In this document: positions 50,524 through 63,983 of the stretch, piece by piece | How positions within the stretch are numbered: position 1 is the first letter of the stretch | Layout: every line of letters begins with the position of its first letter | Assembly (NCBI GenBank): GCA_003254925.1 | Contig: QANZ01029687.1 | Span: 1-64,000, forward strand | From: Chamaecrista fasciculata | Lineage: Eukaryota > Streptophyta > Magnoliopsida > Fabales > Fabaceae | Reading direction: 5' to 3' | DNA: 64,000 nt | Notes under the pieces: model-generated | Seen by the model: the letters and a program-made list of their open reading frames with translations, nothing else | The model's database searches: none | Told to the model about the DNA's origin: nothing | Translations under genes and position numbers: made by a program

Positions 50524-52361
50524 GGCAAAACACTATTTTGTGCCCCTAACATTTGCAGTGATTTTCAGTTATGCCCATAACGTTTCATTTTGTTCAATCG
50601 TGCCCTCAATGTGAAACTAACGTTTCAATTATGCTCCAAATTTTGACTCAATGCCCATGTGGCAATATTTTTTACTTATGTGTCATTTTTTTGGTCTAAC
50701 GTGGCATAATGACTGGACATTCATATTTTTTTTTCCATCGTGGCATGATGACAGGATTTACATTTTTGAACATAAAAATTGAGTAAACTAGCAAATCAAT
50801 TCATGATTTACATTTTTCATCATCTTCATTCATTTTAGTCCCAAATCCTCAAAATAAAATTGTAAAGTGTCCCAAAACTCTTCCAAACATTTCAATTTAG
50901 TCCTTAAAAGTATTAAAACCCTAAAATCTAAACCCCTAAACCCTAACCCCTAAACCCTAAATCCTAAACCCCTAAAAAAACTACTCTCTTGCAATTTGGT
51001 CCATAAATCCTACTTTCCTCTTCACCTTGCCCAGATTTTTCATCTTCATCATCCTCACAATCTCTCCTTCGTCATCCTCTTCCTCTTCCTCACTCTGTCT
51101 CTTCCAATCAAATCTGGGCAACCACTCACAGAAGTCGAGTTCCCTGTGTTCCCACTGCTACGCGTGTGAATCTTGCTCCGCTTCAAAGTCGTCGCCGATC
51201 AAGCAATCGACGACGCCGCCGCAATCCGCCGTCGCGTCGAAGCTCGCGTTCACCTTCGCTGAGGTCCCCGCGCTCAGATCTGCGAGTGCCGCCAGTATGA
51301 TGATCGAAACGATGAGAAACGGTAGCGAGAAAAATTTTGAGCTAGGAAAGTTTGTACATTATACTCTCTCTCTATCAACCTAACTTGACGATACAAAAAT
51401 GTTGTCTTGAACAGCTTTTGCATATGCAAAAGTTCAAACCCATCTCTCACTCTCTCCATCTCCTTCCTTTTTGCTATACTCAAGATTCTTCGTTGAAAAA
51501 AGCTTCTTACGATTCAAATTACAATGATTTTCTAATTGTTTGATACCTGTAGAACCTGCTTTTTGAGGCCTTATTTGGTCATTTTTATTTTTTTTTTAAC
51601 GAGTTTTCTAGCGGATTCACTCCAAGGCCTCTTGATTTAACTCAGTGTTTGTGGGTTTTAAGAAAAGTCAAGATCGCTGGCCGTTTTTGAAGTTGTTGCT
51701 GATTTGGACGATTGGTGGGTGTAAACTGTGAAGTGACTCTTCCCGGTGGCTTTTTGATCTTCACTTTCATAGTTTTAGGGTTTAAGATTTGGTTACCTTC
51801 ATGATCGGAAGAGACAGAGTGAGGTAGAGGAAGAGGATGACGAAGGAGAGATTGTGAGGATGATGAAAATGAAAAATCTAGGCAAGGTGAAGAGGAAAGT
51901 GGGATTTAGGGACCAAATTGTAAGAGAGTAGTTTTTTTAGGGGTTTAGGGTTTTAGGGTTTAGAGTTTGGGGTTTAGGTTTTAGGGTTTTTAATATTTTT
52001 AAGGACTAAATTGGAATGTTTGGAAGAGTTTTGAGACACTTTACAATTTTATTTTGGGGATTTGGGACTAAAATGAATGAAGATGATGAAAAATGTAAAT
52101 CCAGGGACTGATTTGCTAGTTTACTCAATTTTTATGTTCAAAAATGTAAATCCAGTCATCATGCCACAGTGGAAAAAAAATATGAATGTCCAGTCATTAT
52201 GCCACGTCAGACCAAAAAATTGCCACATGGGCATTGAGTTAAAATTTGGGGCATAATTGAAACGTTAGTTTCACATTGAGGGCACGATTGAACAAAATGA
52301 AACGTTAGGGGCATAACTGAAAATCACTGCAAACGTTAGGAGCACAAAAAGATGTTTTGCC
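50524..52361. mobile_element. Mutator-like element with long arms and GC-rich core (Pack-MULE candidate)
   Basis: The perfect 9-base duplication TAATAACTA (50515-50523, 52362-52370) flanks 1838 bases. The ends are GGCAAAACACTATTTTGTGC and the complement of GCACAAAAAGATGTTTTGCC. The inverted arms are about 500 bases each (50524 to about 51060, and about 51830 to 52361) and very alike, for example ACGTTTCATTTTGTTCAATC against its complement. The core from about 51100 to 51310 is much richer in GC than the arms and looks coding-like, with repeated GTCG and CGCCG. It could be a captured piece of a host gene, but I do not recognise it. There is no transposase. Confidence 0.82.
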
Positions 52362-55300
52362 TAATAACTATTAATCTATTATCTATTATTGAATCAAAAT
52401 GATTAATAGTTATTATTGAATCACTTTGACTTAATCACTTTTAATAATAGATTAATAGTTCTTTAACTTGGAATCAAAATGATTATTTCTTTTTTGCGGG
52501 CGTTTTCGTATTTATAATAGTGAATCTTTCAAAGAAATTTTTAAATGTGACTTACAATGCGGTGGTTTTAAAATTGTAGAGACCATAATCAGTAACAAAA
52601 TTCTATCACTTGTAGATATTACTGTAGCTAATTCCAATTTTCCACCTAATAAAGTTACAATTTGGGATGGTCAACTTTTGTAAGTACTACTTCGAGGGTT
52701 TCACGCCTTTTCATTAGATTGTGACTCCATCAAATACTAGAGGATGGTGTTATCTTTCATAAGATTTGAATACATTTGTTTTATCTTATCCAAGTCTTCG
52801 AGAATTAGGACAAGTTCACATTGAACATTTTGGTGCACATTGAATGACTAGGTTAATCAGTGTTCATTCTTCTGAAATTGCATGTTTTAACTTAGCCATA
52901 AATTTTCAACTTAGCACTATACATTTGATCTTTCAATAAATTTTATCTTTTTTTTAAAATAAAAAACCTATTTAAGTTTATTTATTTTAAAAAAGAACTG
53001 AAAAAAGTAAAATAAAACTACACATTTTTTATATTCTTTATGTTCAAGTTTGATCATAATCCATCCGTTTAAATAGTTTCATTCTTTTATTTACTACCAC
53101 TAAATATATTATGATTTTCACAAGTCATAAGTCACTTGGATAAATCTTCGTTGTTTAAAAAATTAAATTAATTATATGCCACTTGGAGAATTAAGACAAT
53201 GTCACTCCTTCTAGGTGAACCATGACAAATCTTCTTTTAACTTTGTAGCAATCAAAATGACAAATTTTAAATATATTAAAATATTTAGTAAATTTAATAA
53301 TATATTTATTTATAACAAAAAATACCATTTTTCTATAAATATAATTATAATTAAATATTTTTAAGTATATGTAAATTAATTAAATATATATTTAATATAT
53401 CTATTTAATATAAAATATTAATTATAAATATTTTATTAAATATATAATATATAAATATTTTAAAAAGATTCGCCCCTCACCCCTACTACGACGAATTCAT
53501 TGCTCTGCCCGTGAACAATAGTAAGTGAAGAACAAAAAAAATCCTTCGTCATTCTTGTCTCTGCTTCTTTTCATTTACCACTCTTATTTTATTTTATTCT
53601 TTAAAGGTAATAATATTAATTAATACTTACTGTATTGATTAATATATGGCATCTTATAATATGTGATACATATATTTTATTATTTTTCGACACATTATTA
53701 ATTAATAAAGGCTGATCACTATTTTTAATTTGCAGATTCAAGCAAGGAATTAGCAATGATGTATAATTCTATATTTTCTCGTGGCTGCCAGCAAAATCAA
53801 TTGGCCAATGATTAAAAGTTTTACTTGAAAATTTGTTTAATAATCAAGAGTTGATTTATTTGTAAGATTAAATCGAGAATAATAGTTAATGATGTCATGA
53901 TCAAAATTTTGTTTTCTATTCATCATTATCAAAAATTAACTAAAATTAAATTATTTATGATATTTTTTAAATATTTCAAACTTTACATACATATTTACGT
54001 ATCCTAACAACCTCTAGTTATTATTAGAACTAAATACTCAAATTGGTTCAAAAAGTATAGGGCATATTTTAAATTAGTCCTAAATATTTTATTTGTTTTA
54101 AATTGGTCTTATATATTTTCATAATTTTTCATGTTTAGTACTAAATTAATGAATGTCATTATATCTCTCTCATTTTAACTTTGAATATAATAAATTTAAA
54201 ATTATGTGTCATTCTTGAAGAGTTTTTTTTATCCACCCGAGAAGGAGTATGTTTATATAAACAAAAAAACATGAGAAAATTGGAAATTTGGAATGGATGC
54301 ATCTAAAGTGTTGGCAATGTTGGGAGGACAATCAACAAATGAGAAAGGACACATGATAATAGGAATATCGCTTGAGTGATGCAAGTTTGTTTTTTTCTTT
54401 TTTGGCCAAATGATACAAGTTAGCTCTATCATTTAAAATTATTATATAGTTTATAATTTATTAAATACGATTTTATTTAGTACAAAGAATGTGTGTTTCG
54501 GTTGCATTGTTATTCTTTGGATCTTCATGGTCTTACCCTTGACACGTGAATTAAATTGGATATGATATGTTTCAAGAAAGTTGAGGCCTTGATTTTCATT
54601 GATTTTGAATAATTAGTTAATATTGTAATGAGGAATTATAGATTAATGATGAAATAAATAAATAATAAACTAAAGGATCGATGAACAAAGGATGCGAATG
54701 GAGGATCAAGTTGGAATTTTGGATGGGTTTCTTGACATGCACCCACAAACCTTGCTTACCACGAAAGGCATTTACACCTACTTGTTTTAAAAAAGTCTTG
54801 TAGGAAAAATCCATAAAGTCTTTACACTCGTTTCTTTCCCTTACCTACTACACTTTTTGGTTCTATGTTCTCTATTGCTAAATTGTTTGTTAAAGGAGTA
54901 TAAAAAAAAAAAATTGATTGTTAAAGAAATAGTAAAGACACTCTTCCTGTGAGGCGTCTATCACATTATTGATGTCTGTAGAAATCACAATATATTCCCA
55001 TCAAAGCATTACTTTCAGTTAATTGGATTTAGATTTTATTGACTTCCATCATTTTAACAGAAAGGACCTTAATTAAAAAAAAATAAAAATTTTAGGGAAT
55101 TTAAACTAATTTTTTTCTTTTATTTAACAGAAAAATTAGATGGAAATTGAAGAGGGACTAATGGTAGAAATTTTTGAAAACTTGAGGGACGAAAACGGAA
55201 CTTTGAGCAAACTTGAGGGACTAAAATAAAACTTTGACCAATATTTTTTATAAAATTATTATTTTACCCTCACTGATGTGGCACTTAAGGGTGTTATTTG

Positions 55301-56435
55301 CACGTAATTGAAAACTCAGGGTGTTATTTGCACGTAATTGAAAACCACTGCACCAAACACTTGTTGGTACCACAAAAGGTATTTACACCTACTTAGTTTA
55401 CAAAAGTCTTATAGGAAAAATCCATAAAATTGTACCCTCATTTCCTTCCCTTACCTACTACACTTTTTAGAAATCGGATTCTATGTAATTGGCTACCCTA
55501 AAGTTCTCTGTAATTAGAAAAATTAAGCATTGGATTTTATCTTCTTTATCCTAATGCTGACACGTGTAGGACGCCTTTTAAAAAATGAACAATTTAATTA
55601 AAAACCAAACACATTTCACTTGGTGAGTATTGAGTATTGATTTGTGAAAAAAATCTCAATCCAAAGAACTTTAGAGGGTTAAAGTTCTCCCAACTTCAGG
55701 AATATAAAGACACTCTTCTTGTGAGGCGTCTATCACATTATTAATGCTGTCTGTAGAAATCAAAATATATTCCCATCAAAGCATTACTTTCAATTACTAA
55801 TTGGATTTAGATTTTATTGACTTCAATCATTTTAGCTGACTTTGACCAATTTTTTTGGTAATCATCTTTAAGCATTAACATAACTAGAACTATGACTTGA
55901 GAGAATTCTCATTCCTGTTCGTTAGTGATTTAAACCTCATTGTACCAGTACCACTATTTCCGTAAAGATTAATTTATTTAAAAAAAAAATTGCGGGTTGT
56001 ACTTAATCCGCAATTCTGCATCACTGCAACCTTGCAATAAAAGTTATTACTACAAAACCAATTATCAATTTGTCACATATAAATCCATGATCTCTGATAG
56101 CAAGCAACAATTCTGTAAATAACAATCAAATTATGGGTAAATAATTGTATTCAAGACACACCCGAGTGTGTTCCTCCATCTGGAAGCTATGTCCGTAGAG
56201 GCTGAGACAGGAACCACTACATGCGTTGCAATCAATAGGATGTATTATAGGAATAGTGAACTATTGTAGTAGGTATTAACGATTTAAGTGCAATGAAAAA
56301 ATCTAGCAGCATACACACTACAGAACTCGTATCTTCAAGATTGTTGATCAACCAGAGATAAACACTGATTACTCAAGAAACTAACCTTGGCGATTCAGAT
56401 ACTGATATTCCTGGATAAATGCAGAATTTGACCAA
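52362..56435. other. AT-rich spacer between MCM2 and FKBP19
   Basis: I see no gene. About 53230-53470 is extremely AT-rich. About 54765-55050 is repeated at 55379-55835 with small differences (CCTTACCTACTACACTTTTT, CACTCTTC.TGTGAGGCGTC, AATATATTCCCATCAAAGC). About 55144-55250 is a fragment of the foldback family of 31290-31870. A 31-base tandem pair (GGGTGTTATTTGCACGTAATT) lies at about 55288-55350. The end of this stretch includes the FKBP19 3' untranslated region. Confidence 0.55.
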
Positions 56436-59400
56436 TCAACTTGGTATAATCTTCAACAGCTCAATATCAAACAGGAGAGTCTTGTCTATCAACCCTTGGT
56501 TCCTCAGCACAAAATCCAAAGCTCGTTGGCCCTGAAACAAATTTATATTGAATCTTCTTCAGAGTCCATTGGGAATTTATGACTCAACAAAAATCTATTA
56601 TTACCGAGAATGTTGTTGGTCTTGGACCGCTCTTGTTGTAATCATTCTCTGGATATCCCAATTCTGGGGGCACAATTATCCTGCATCACTGAATACATAG
56701 TGAAAATTGCAAGTCTATCCCTATTTGTTTCACTCAGCAAAATGTGTGCCTATAATGCATTTTCCCTAGTGTAATTAAAGGAAACAAGGAGTTCGTCTAG
56801 AAATCTTGACCAACCCTGTCCAGAATTTTAGAATTTCACCCCAAAAAAACTCAAGAAGGTTTAGAGTTTACAAAATCCAGAGCTGGGGTTGGGTAGAAGT
56901 TGCAATTCAAACAAATCAAGCACTCGATATAGTTTCATGTATGGCTATTTGTTGAAGTAATATGTATGGTGCTATACTCCTGATACACGATGATATCTAA
57001 AAGCCTATTATTCATGAATAGTGTGCAGTGTTGGCTCTTGAGTTAGTAGGAAATAATTCAGCAAAAATCAACTCAGGCATACTATGTATTACAAATTTCA
57101 AGGGGAGGAAATACCTTCTGATTCCCCCAAGAGCCATGCCCGAAATGGCCTCTTCAAAAGCAGGTATTACCTGAGGATCCAAGGAACATAAGTGATCATT
57201 CTTCAAAGCCTCCTCTTTTAGAAGGGGGTTCATTAGAAAACAAGTCAAGCATACCCCAAAAGATGTACAACTGAATACATGTTCTAGAATTCAATAGTAG
57301 TGTCCACTAGCGGTTTCATTTTGAAAGATCACACTAATCAGTCGACGGAAAACCTAGCTAAGTAGTAATTCAGGACAACGATGATAATGGAGTTATAGTT
57401 CCAGCCATTCAACCTGAAAAAGTCTTCAACATTCTACATTCAAGTGCAATATGATAATGATCACATTTAAGTTTCTTTGGCAGCAGAATGTAACAACATA
57501 ATACGAGTTTCTTAAGATTACAGTTCAGAGTTACACAAGGTCAACCTGAGCTCTCTTCCTCTCCATTTCTAATCATTTCTCCACAGAGAATCTGTTTTCC
57601 CTTTTGTTGCCTGCTCAGAGAATCTGTTTCTGATTGTGATAAACTATGCCAAAAGTAAGCACCATAAATTTTGCCACATAACTAGTGAACCAACATTACT
57701 TCAAGTTTCCTTTCTGATGGGAAGACTCAGTCGAAAATTCTTGTATGTCCTGAAAGTATTCCAGGTGACCTCCCCCCCCCCCCTTTTCTATCTTTTAATG
57801 CTTGGAAAAACCATCTTTGATAGGTATGATAAATTATATCAAACATAAGAAGCATTAATGCATCATAAAGGGTGTCAAATTGTATCCTCAGCAATTTATC
57901 TTTTTCTACATATACCTAGTACTTTCTAAATCCTTTCTTTTAGACCTCCTGCAGGTAAAAGAAAGCTCTAATTCTGAACTGTTTGCTGTCCCACATAAGA
58001 CACAAAAGTAAACAATAAAATATGTAAACACTGATCATGAAATTTTTTTCAAAAACTGGAAAATAATCCCATTCAACTTTAGAGGAACTTGGGTATTATT
58101 GAAAGAAGTTTCACCTCTTGAGATCCTATTCTGAATTTGAAGAAGTCCTTGTCGTCACCCTGCATATTAAAAAGCAGCAAAACAGGTGTGTAATAATCAA
58201 TTGTTTGTACAAAATCCACTTCAAATATAAGAAGAATTTCATACCTCAAAGGAACCCCCCTTTGTCTTATTCCGGGCTTCAAAAATGCGGCCATAATAAC
58301 CTATGGTGTAACCATCCCAATCTACCTGAATGGAATTTACAGTCCATAAGTTTCTTCAATTGTCTGATTAGAAGAGGCAAGTGAACTTTCAACAAAGATT
58401 CCACCTATGCAGATTTACTCTATTTTATACCTCAAGCTGCCAAAACTAAGAACCGATTCCATCATAAAGCCATTCATGTGAAATCATTCTAGAGAAACTA
58501 TAAAATTTTCCAATATGAATTCTTTTCAATTTAATTCAGCACCTCTCTATATCCAGATATAATTGGCTAGATTAGGTTTGAAGTCAATCGATAAAACCAT
58601 GCACAAGCCAAGATTTAGAGGCTTACCACCACTGTCTCCCCCATCTTCGGATGAGGACCATTTCCTACTCGTAAGTCCTGCATTATTTATTATATGAATT
58701 TAGTGACGAATAAATACTTATTTTAGTGAAGTATTTACAATATAGAATCCAATTGTTGACCTTGTACTGAAGCCCTGATTCAGTTTCAGTGTAGTCTGGG
58801 TATCTCATTTTTGTCTTGCCGTAATCTTTCCCTCTAAGAGCTGGCACTGTATTTACAAACATATTACTGTAAGCAAACGTCAAATTTCTCATACTTCTAT
58901 CAATTCTATTAACTCAATGGAACATGTTAATGGAAACAAGAACATGAAAGCAACTAGATGAACAGTTGCACCACTTCCTTACAGTAACCATGCAAAATGT
59001 TCTTGTTCGTTCAGGAAAAGTTAAGTAGCTAATTAAAAATATATATATATCACCTGTAAATTGTTTAGTCATACATAGCAAGACTCAAGCAACTGAACAG
59101 AGGCATTGGCAGTTAACACATAGACAAGAAACAATAATGAAATATTATGGAATCTTTCTTAGTAGCGAAGTTGAAAATGAAGCAATTTAGAAAGACGGCT
59201 AGCATGCTACCATGTCCTAAAAACAGAGTTTTTGTATTATCACCATCACTAATATTACTGTTACCCTCACCCTATTATCGTGAGCAAAAAGAGCCAAACT
59301 CAGTATTCCTACAATTGCCAAATTACCATGGTCAACCTACAAGTAATACCAGTGCACTGTTGGAAACTTGCCCTTATCCAATATGTGTGTTATATATACA

Positions 59401-60153
59401 TATAAAGAAAAAAGTTTGATTAAGCTGTAAGCTTACGGTTTTGTAATTCTCAATATCTTTGATTTTGACTTTGTCCTCTTCAAATAAAAATAAAGCCGTA
59501 GAATAAAGCTTGCCAAATGAATGGTTAGATATACAATTGTAGTTCTGATTTCTGAAATCTAAATAACAATTAAACATTCCAGGTTAATCAGAGACTTAGA
59601 AGCAAGTGCATGTGAAAATAACACAAAATAAATGCGTTTTTGGAAGCGTCGACTGTCACTAGGAGCGATCATTAATGAAGAATAATGCATTAACATTATC
59701 CCAGAATATAAACAAATTAACTAATTAACTACGTATGAGGAAAACAGGAAATTACTGTCAGCAAATTCAGCTGCCATAACACCTCCATCCTTTGAATTAT
59801 TCCACAAGGTTCCGGAAAGTATCCCGATGGAAGAGAGAACAAATTTTCGTCGCTCAAAAAACCGCAAACAAGCAGTATCGCTATGTCTTTTGCCTATTAA
59901 CATAGAAAAGAGGATGCAATTTGTAAAAGATAATCTCACCGGATAGGAGAATTCGTTTAAGGAGAGAAAATATATAACTAATCACGAACCGCATAAAGAA
60001 GAAGAATCAGAAAATTTCTCGGACTCCTGATAATTCAAAAGGAAGCAGAATTCAATCGTTATATAGATTAGAAGAACCCAACAGACTGTTCCTTTAAGAG
60101 CGTACCAGGCATTTGGGTAGAGAGCCAACAGAGAAAGCGAAAATTGATGCCAT
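56436..60153 (-). CDS. FKBP19: FKBP-type peptidyl-prolyl isomerase FKBP19, thylakoid lumen
   Basis: Ten exons sum to 714 bases, 237 residues. In transcript order: 60106-60153, 59990-60026, 59756-59893, 58761-58846, 58627-58677, 58245-58325, 58115-58159, 57115-57170, 56605-56680, 56436-56531. The start MASIFAFSVGSLPKCL is a chloroplast transit peptide. FERRKFVLSSIGILSG near residues 39-54 has the twin Arg plus hydrophobic core of a Tat-type lumenal signal. The mature part follows Arabidopsis FKBP19: FADMPALRGKDYGKTKMRYP, the FKBP core DWDGYTIGYYGRIFEARN, VIPAFEEAISGMALGGIRR, and the end LLFDIELLKIIPS. Exon 2 is a 37-base exon whose donor is GTTCGT; without it the frame does not hold. Many lumenal FKBPs lack strong isomerase activity, so the function is by family. 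The next gene upstream is a transaldolase, as in Arabidopsis. Confidence 0.93.
57762..57785. repeat. homopolymer C run in an FKBP19 intron
   Basis: About a dozen C in a row near 57772-57783 lie in the intron between exons 7 and 8 of FKBP19. The run is short and noted only because it may be miscounted in the assembly. Confidence 0.6.
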
Positions 60154-61642
60154 TACCACCGTAAGCAGTAGAAACAAAGAGAGAAGACGGTGAGTGGAGA
60201 GGATTTCGCGGGAGATAAAACGAGCTAGTCTAGTAGCTTCTGTATCCTCGGAAAGTTGAGTTATGGATTTTTTTTTTTTTTTTGGGAAAGAATTCCATGN
60301 TAAATTTATACTAAAATTATATTTCTTTGTGTCTAAATTTAACTTAAAAATTAAATCATCAACAATTGTAATATTTTAGGAGATCAATTCTTTTATTTTT
60401 ATTATTCAAAAATTGAGTCATCAACTCTAATTTTACTTAGATTTATAAGGCTGTAAACATGCACATATTTTTACTTTTAACTCTAGTCTTCGACTTTAGG
60501 GGTAGTTAATGGATTTGGTACAGATTTAATGTTCACAATTTTATTGAGTGTATTTTATGTATAGCCTTTTGTCAAATTGTCTCTTCTATTTCAAAACAAC
60601 AACAAAAAAGTCCATGTCATGGATTCTATTTCAATATTGGATGAGAGCTTTATTCTAGACTTGGTCCATTTCAATTTTCAACTCATCATGAAAGAAAACT
60701 TTCGATCTCTATGCCATTAGTTCGGAAAAGAAAGATTTGAAAAGATATGTGCTATTAGTGAAGAATTTGGATATAATGAGCGGAAAATAAGGGTTAGAGG
60801 ATAAGGATGCTGAAGTTAGTCTTTCCATAAAAGTTATAAAATTCATTTTCATTGGTCTACAATTCTGCTTTCTACAATAATTATTTTGAAAGTGTTTACG
60901 GACACCAAATGATAAATTCTTGGTCAAAATAACTCCTCGGTTCATTATATTTCCAAATGTTCAAACTGATCCTAAATGTTGACAAAATGTTTCATTTTGA
61001 TCCTAAGTATTGATAAAATGTTCCATTTTGCTCCCAAATTATTGATTTTGGTCATATATCTCTCGTTCCTCATTTTAAGTTCAAAAGACTTCTTAATAGA
61101 AATTCGTAGCTCTAAATTCGTCGCATTCGAATTTGAAACGAAAGAGATATAATAAGCTTTGCTTATTTGATCATGAAACGAGCAGTCTACTTTTAGGACT
61201 GATTTGACCTTGTTTGTTGACGACCCCAACTAGATAAAGAAGATACTCTTTGAGAACAATACATAACTCTAAACTCGTCGCGTTTGAACTTGAAACAAAT
61301 CATATTCAATAGTTTGAAACATTTTGAAACATAATGGACCAAAATAAACATTAGGGCATACATTAGGAGTTAGGACCAAAATGATCCTTTAACCTAAATT
61401 CTTTTATAAACATTGGCCATAGCAAAAGAATACTTTGGGCCAAAAAAGGGTTTGATAAACGGCAAAAGCAAAAAAAAATTTGACACTATAATAGAATCCA
61501 ACAATTTCCAAGTTGTATTATATCACCAACGTCTAAAACCGCACCCATGAAGTACATTTTTACAGCAGGACTGGTAAGCCACTACCTTTTATTAACATAT
61601 AAATGACATCATTCATACAAGCAAAAGCTCAAAACACAACAC
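60154..61642. other. spacer between FKBP19 and transaldolase
   Basis: This stretch contains the FKBP19 promoter side and the transaldolase 3' flank. Position 60300 is an N next to a T-rich run. A whole Mutator-like MITE occupies 60922-61394. No gene is seen. The FKBP19 leader just before 60153 is pyrimidine-rich, without a clear TATA box. Confidence 0.6.
60922..61394. mobile_element. Mutator-like MITE, whole, with 9-base duplication
   Basis: The duplication TAAATTCTT (60913-60921, 61395-61403) encloses 473 bases. The ends are GGTCAAAATAACTCC and the complement of AAATGATCCTTTAACC. The inside has ATTTTGATCCTAAGTATTG-type units and TAGCTCTAAATTCGTCGCATT paired with ACTCTAAACTCGTCGCGTTT. It is related to 12605-13891, about 2456-2680 and about 39962-40335, and this is the cleanest copy. 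Confidence 0.87.
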
Positions 61643-63983
61643 TCACAGACTGACAAGCTTGAGAGAGTTTGCCTTCTCTTGGAGTGTATCAAGGAGGCTG
61701 TCAAAGCTCTTCTTAAAAGAATCTACTCCTTCAAGTTCAAGCTGAGAGCCAACAAAGCCCCAGTCAATTCCCAATTTCTCCAGTGCATTGTATACTCCTT
61801 CAGCTTCAGATGTATTCGAGTCGATTGTCCTTGAAACAGTACCGTGATCGATAAATGCTTGGAGTGCTTGGTCCGGCATGGTTGATACCTGTATAGGAGT
61901 ATGACAATGTTATATGATACAACACAACAACCAAAGCCTTTTCTCACTAGGTGGAGTCGGCTATATGATACAACACATTTTGACTTAAAGATCCCAAGAC
62001 GATGATTTCACAAGTTGTAAAAACTAATCAAGGTCGGAATAAAAAGTTTGATTCTAGGACTCAATGAACTCTACAATAATGATGAGAAATATAACATGGC
62101 TTACAGTGTCTGGTCCAATGAGAGGAGCAACATATAAGGTGTCGGGGTATGCAGGATTCTTGACGCTAGTTGAGGCCCAGAGCAGTCTCTGCTTCTTGGC
62201 ACCTTTTTTAACAAGGGCCTCCCACCTTGGACCAGAGAATTTCTTCTGATAGAGCTTGTACGCTAGGGCTGCTTGAGCTACTGCTGCCTATATATTTAGA
62301 TCAAATTGGCAGGGCATGGGCAAATATGATATCCTTGGGTGTAATTTTAACAACGAAAGAACAGGTCAGTAAGAAGTTACCTTCCCACGCAGATCAAGGG
62401 CCTCTGGGGTGCCAATCTTCTCAAGCAACTTGTCAATGAGAGTGTCCACTCGGCTGACAAAGAAGGAGGCAACACTCGTGACTCTGGAGAGGTCACTTAG
62501 CCCAGAAGCCTCAAGACCATCCAAGTAAGCGTCAATTACTGCTTCATATCTTGCGAGAGAGAATATGAGCTGTGGATACAACAATGAAAGTAAACACATC
62601 AAGATATATGAAACTCATCAAGGGAGTTCTGTACAATAGGTTAATTCAAATGAAAGAAGCCAGCCACAGAGACAGCCTCAGTTATTACGAAAGCCAGCAT
62701 GAAATAATAACAAAATAGTTTATTATTATTAATATTATGTAGATTGCTTCTGAAGCCAATAATTAGTAATCACCCAAACTACAACACTAAAACTTAATAT
62801 CATGTGTTTCTAATTCCTTATGCTACAAATGGGCAGCACAAACTTACAGTCACATTGACACTTATCCCATTTGCAATAACTTCCTTAATTGAAGGGATAC
62901 ATGGGGCTGTAGCTGGGATCTTTATGTACACATTGGGGCGATTAACCACTTTATGAAGCCATTTTGCTGCCTCTATGGTCCCCTCAGTGTCATCAGCAAG
63001 CCTAGGAGATACTTCAACAGAAACATAGCCATCACCACCATCAGTTTGATCATAAATTGGCTCAAACAGTTTGCATGCATCTTGGATGTCCTTCACCACA
63101 AGTTCCCAATATGCACTCTCGATGTCTTTCCCTTGTTGCACAAGTTCCCTGCATGAAAGATGAATATGTCTTTACAAATAAAACCATTAAAGAAAATGGG
63201 TTGATTTACATTATATGTGAGTATCAACTTGAACCACAAACAAAAACATACCCATAACCATATAAGCTAATTTGTATAACAGTATATCTATTACATTCAC
63301 TGCATTATGGAAAACCGCACAAAACACTAAGAAAGGAGTAATAATGGCTCCCATCTCCTGATCAAAATATAGGAACTAAGATGTATTGTATCTGTACAGA
63401 TGCTAATCCAGATTCCAGACTGACTGTATGATTACAGCAACCACAATGATCAATCTGAATAATACATATAACAACACTAGAAAGGCAACCTTGACAGGTA
63501 TAATCATAGTTAAAGTCAGTTCTATACCAGGCAGCCTTCCCACAAAAGGCCTAGGCAAATTAGTCATGAATAAAAGAGAAGTATCAGGAATAGCAATACT
63601 ATGTTTTCTTTACCTGAATTGATCATTGTAAGCATTGGACGATGATATTGCTTTCTGAAAAATCTGAAATCACACAGTTCAAACAACACATAAGTTGCGA
63701 TTATCTTGACATTGTATGTCCTAGATGCCAGGAAAAACAACTTAAATGCACACAGGTAGATTACAAGACTAAAGAATAAAGTAAGAAGATAGAACCAATG
63801 TTAATAATTACCGCAGGGTTGCTAGTTACACCTCTGACACCACTTGCTATCAGAGGGAGGAGATCTGTAACAGGTCGGCACAGATTATCATACCATGGAC
63901 TCTGGCCTTCTTTCTCATAGAGATCATGAAGCACAGTCCTCTTTGCAGTACTTCCATTTCCATCAGTTTGAGAGCACCTGATA
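61643..63983 (-). CDS. TRA2: transaldolase, plastid type, 5' end outside the window
   Basis: Six exons are inside the window, in transcript order: 63812-63983, 63614-63663, 62848-63148, 62381-62569, 62105-62287, 61643-61888. The protein matches the plant transaldolase of the At5g13420 type: [53 protein letters not shown], the [12 protein letters not shown] strand with the Schiff-base lysine, [40 protein letters not shown], and the end [11 protein letters not shown]. It moves a dihydroxyacetone unit between sugar phosphates in the non-oxidative pentose phosphate pathway. The first exon(s), with the start and transit peptide, lie beyond 64000. The acceptor of the outermost exon seen (63983) is the least certain border, as a second AG lies 6 bases further in. 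No damage is seen. Confidence 0.95.

Noticed and set aside
50935-50970. CCCTAAACCC-like run as an interstitial telomere repeat
   Set aside because: It is short and degenerate, and a mirrored copy (GGGTTTAGGG type) lies in the opposite arm near 51940, so it is part of the transposon arms.
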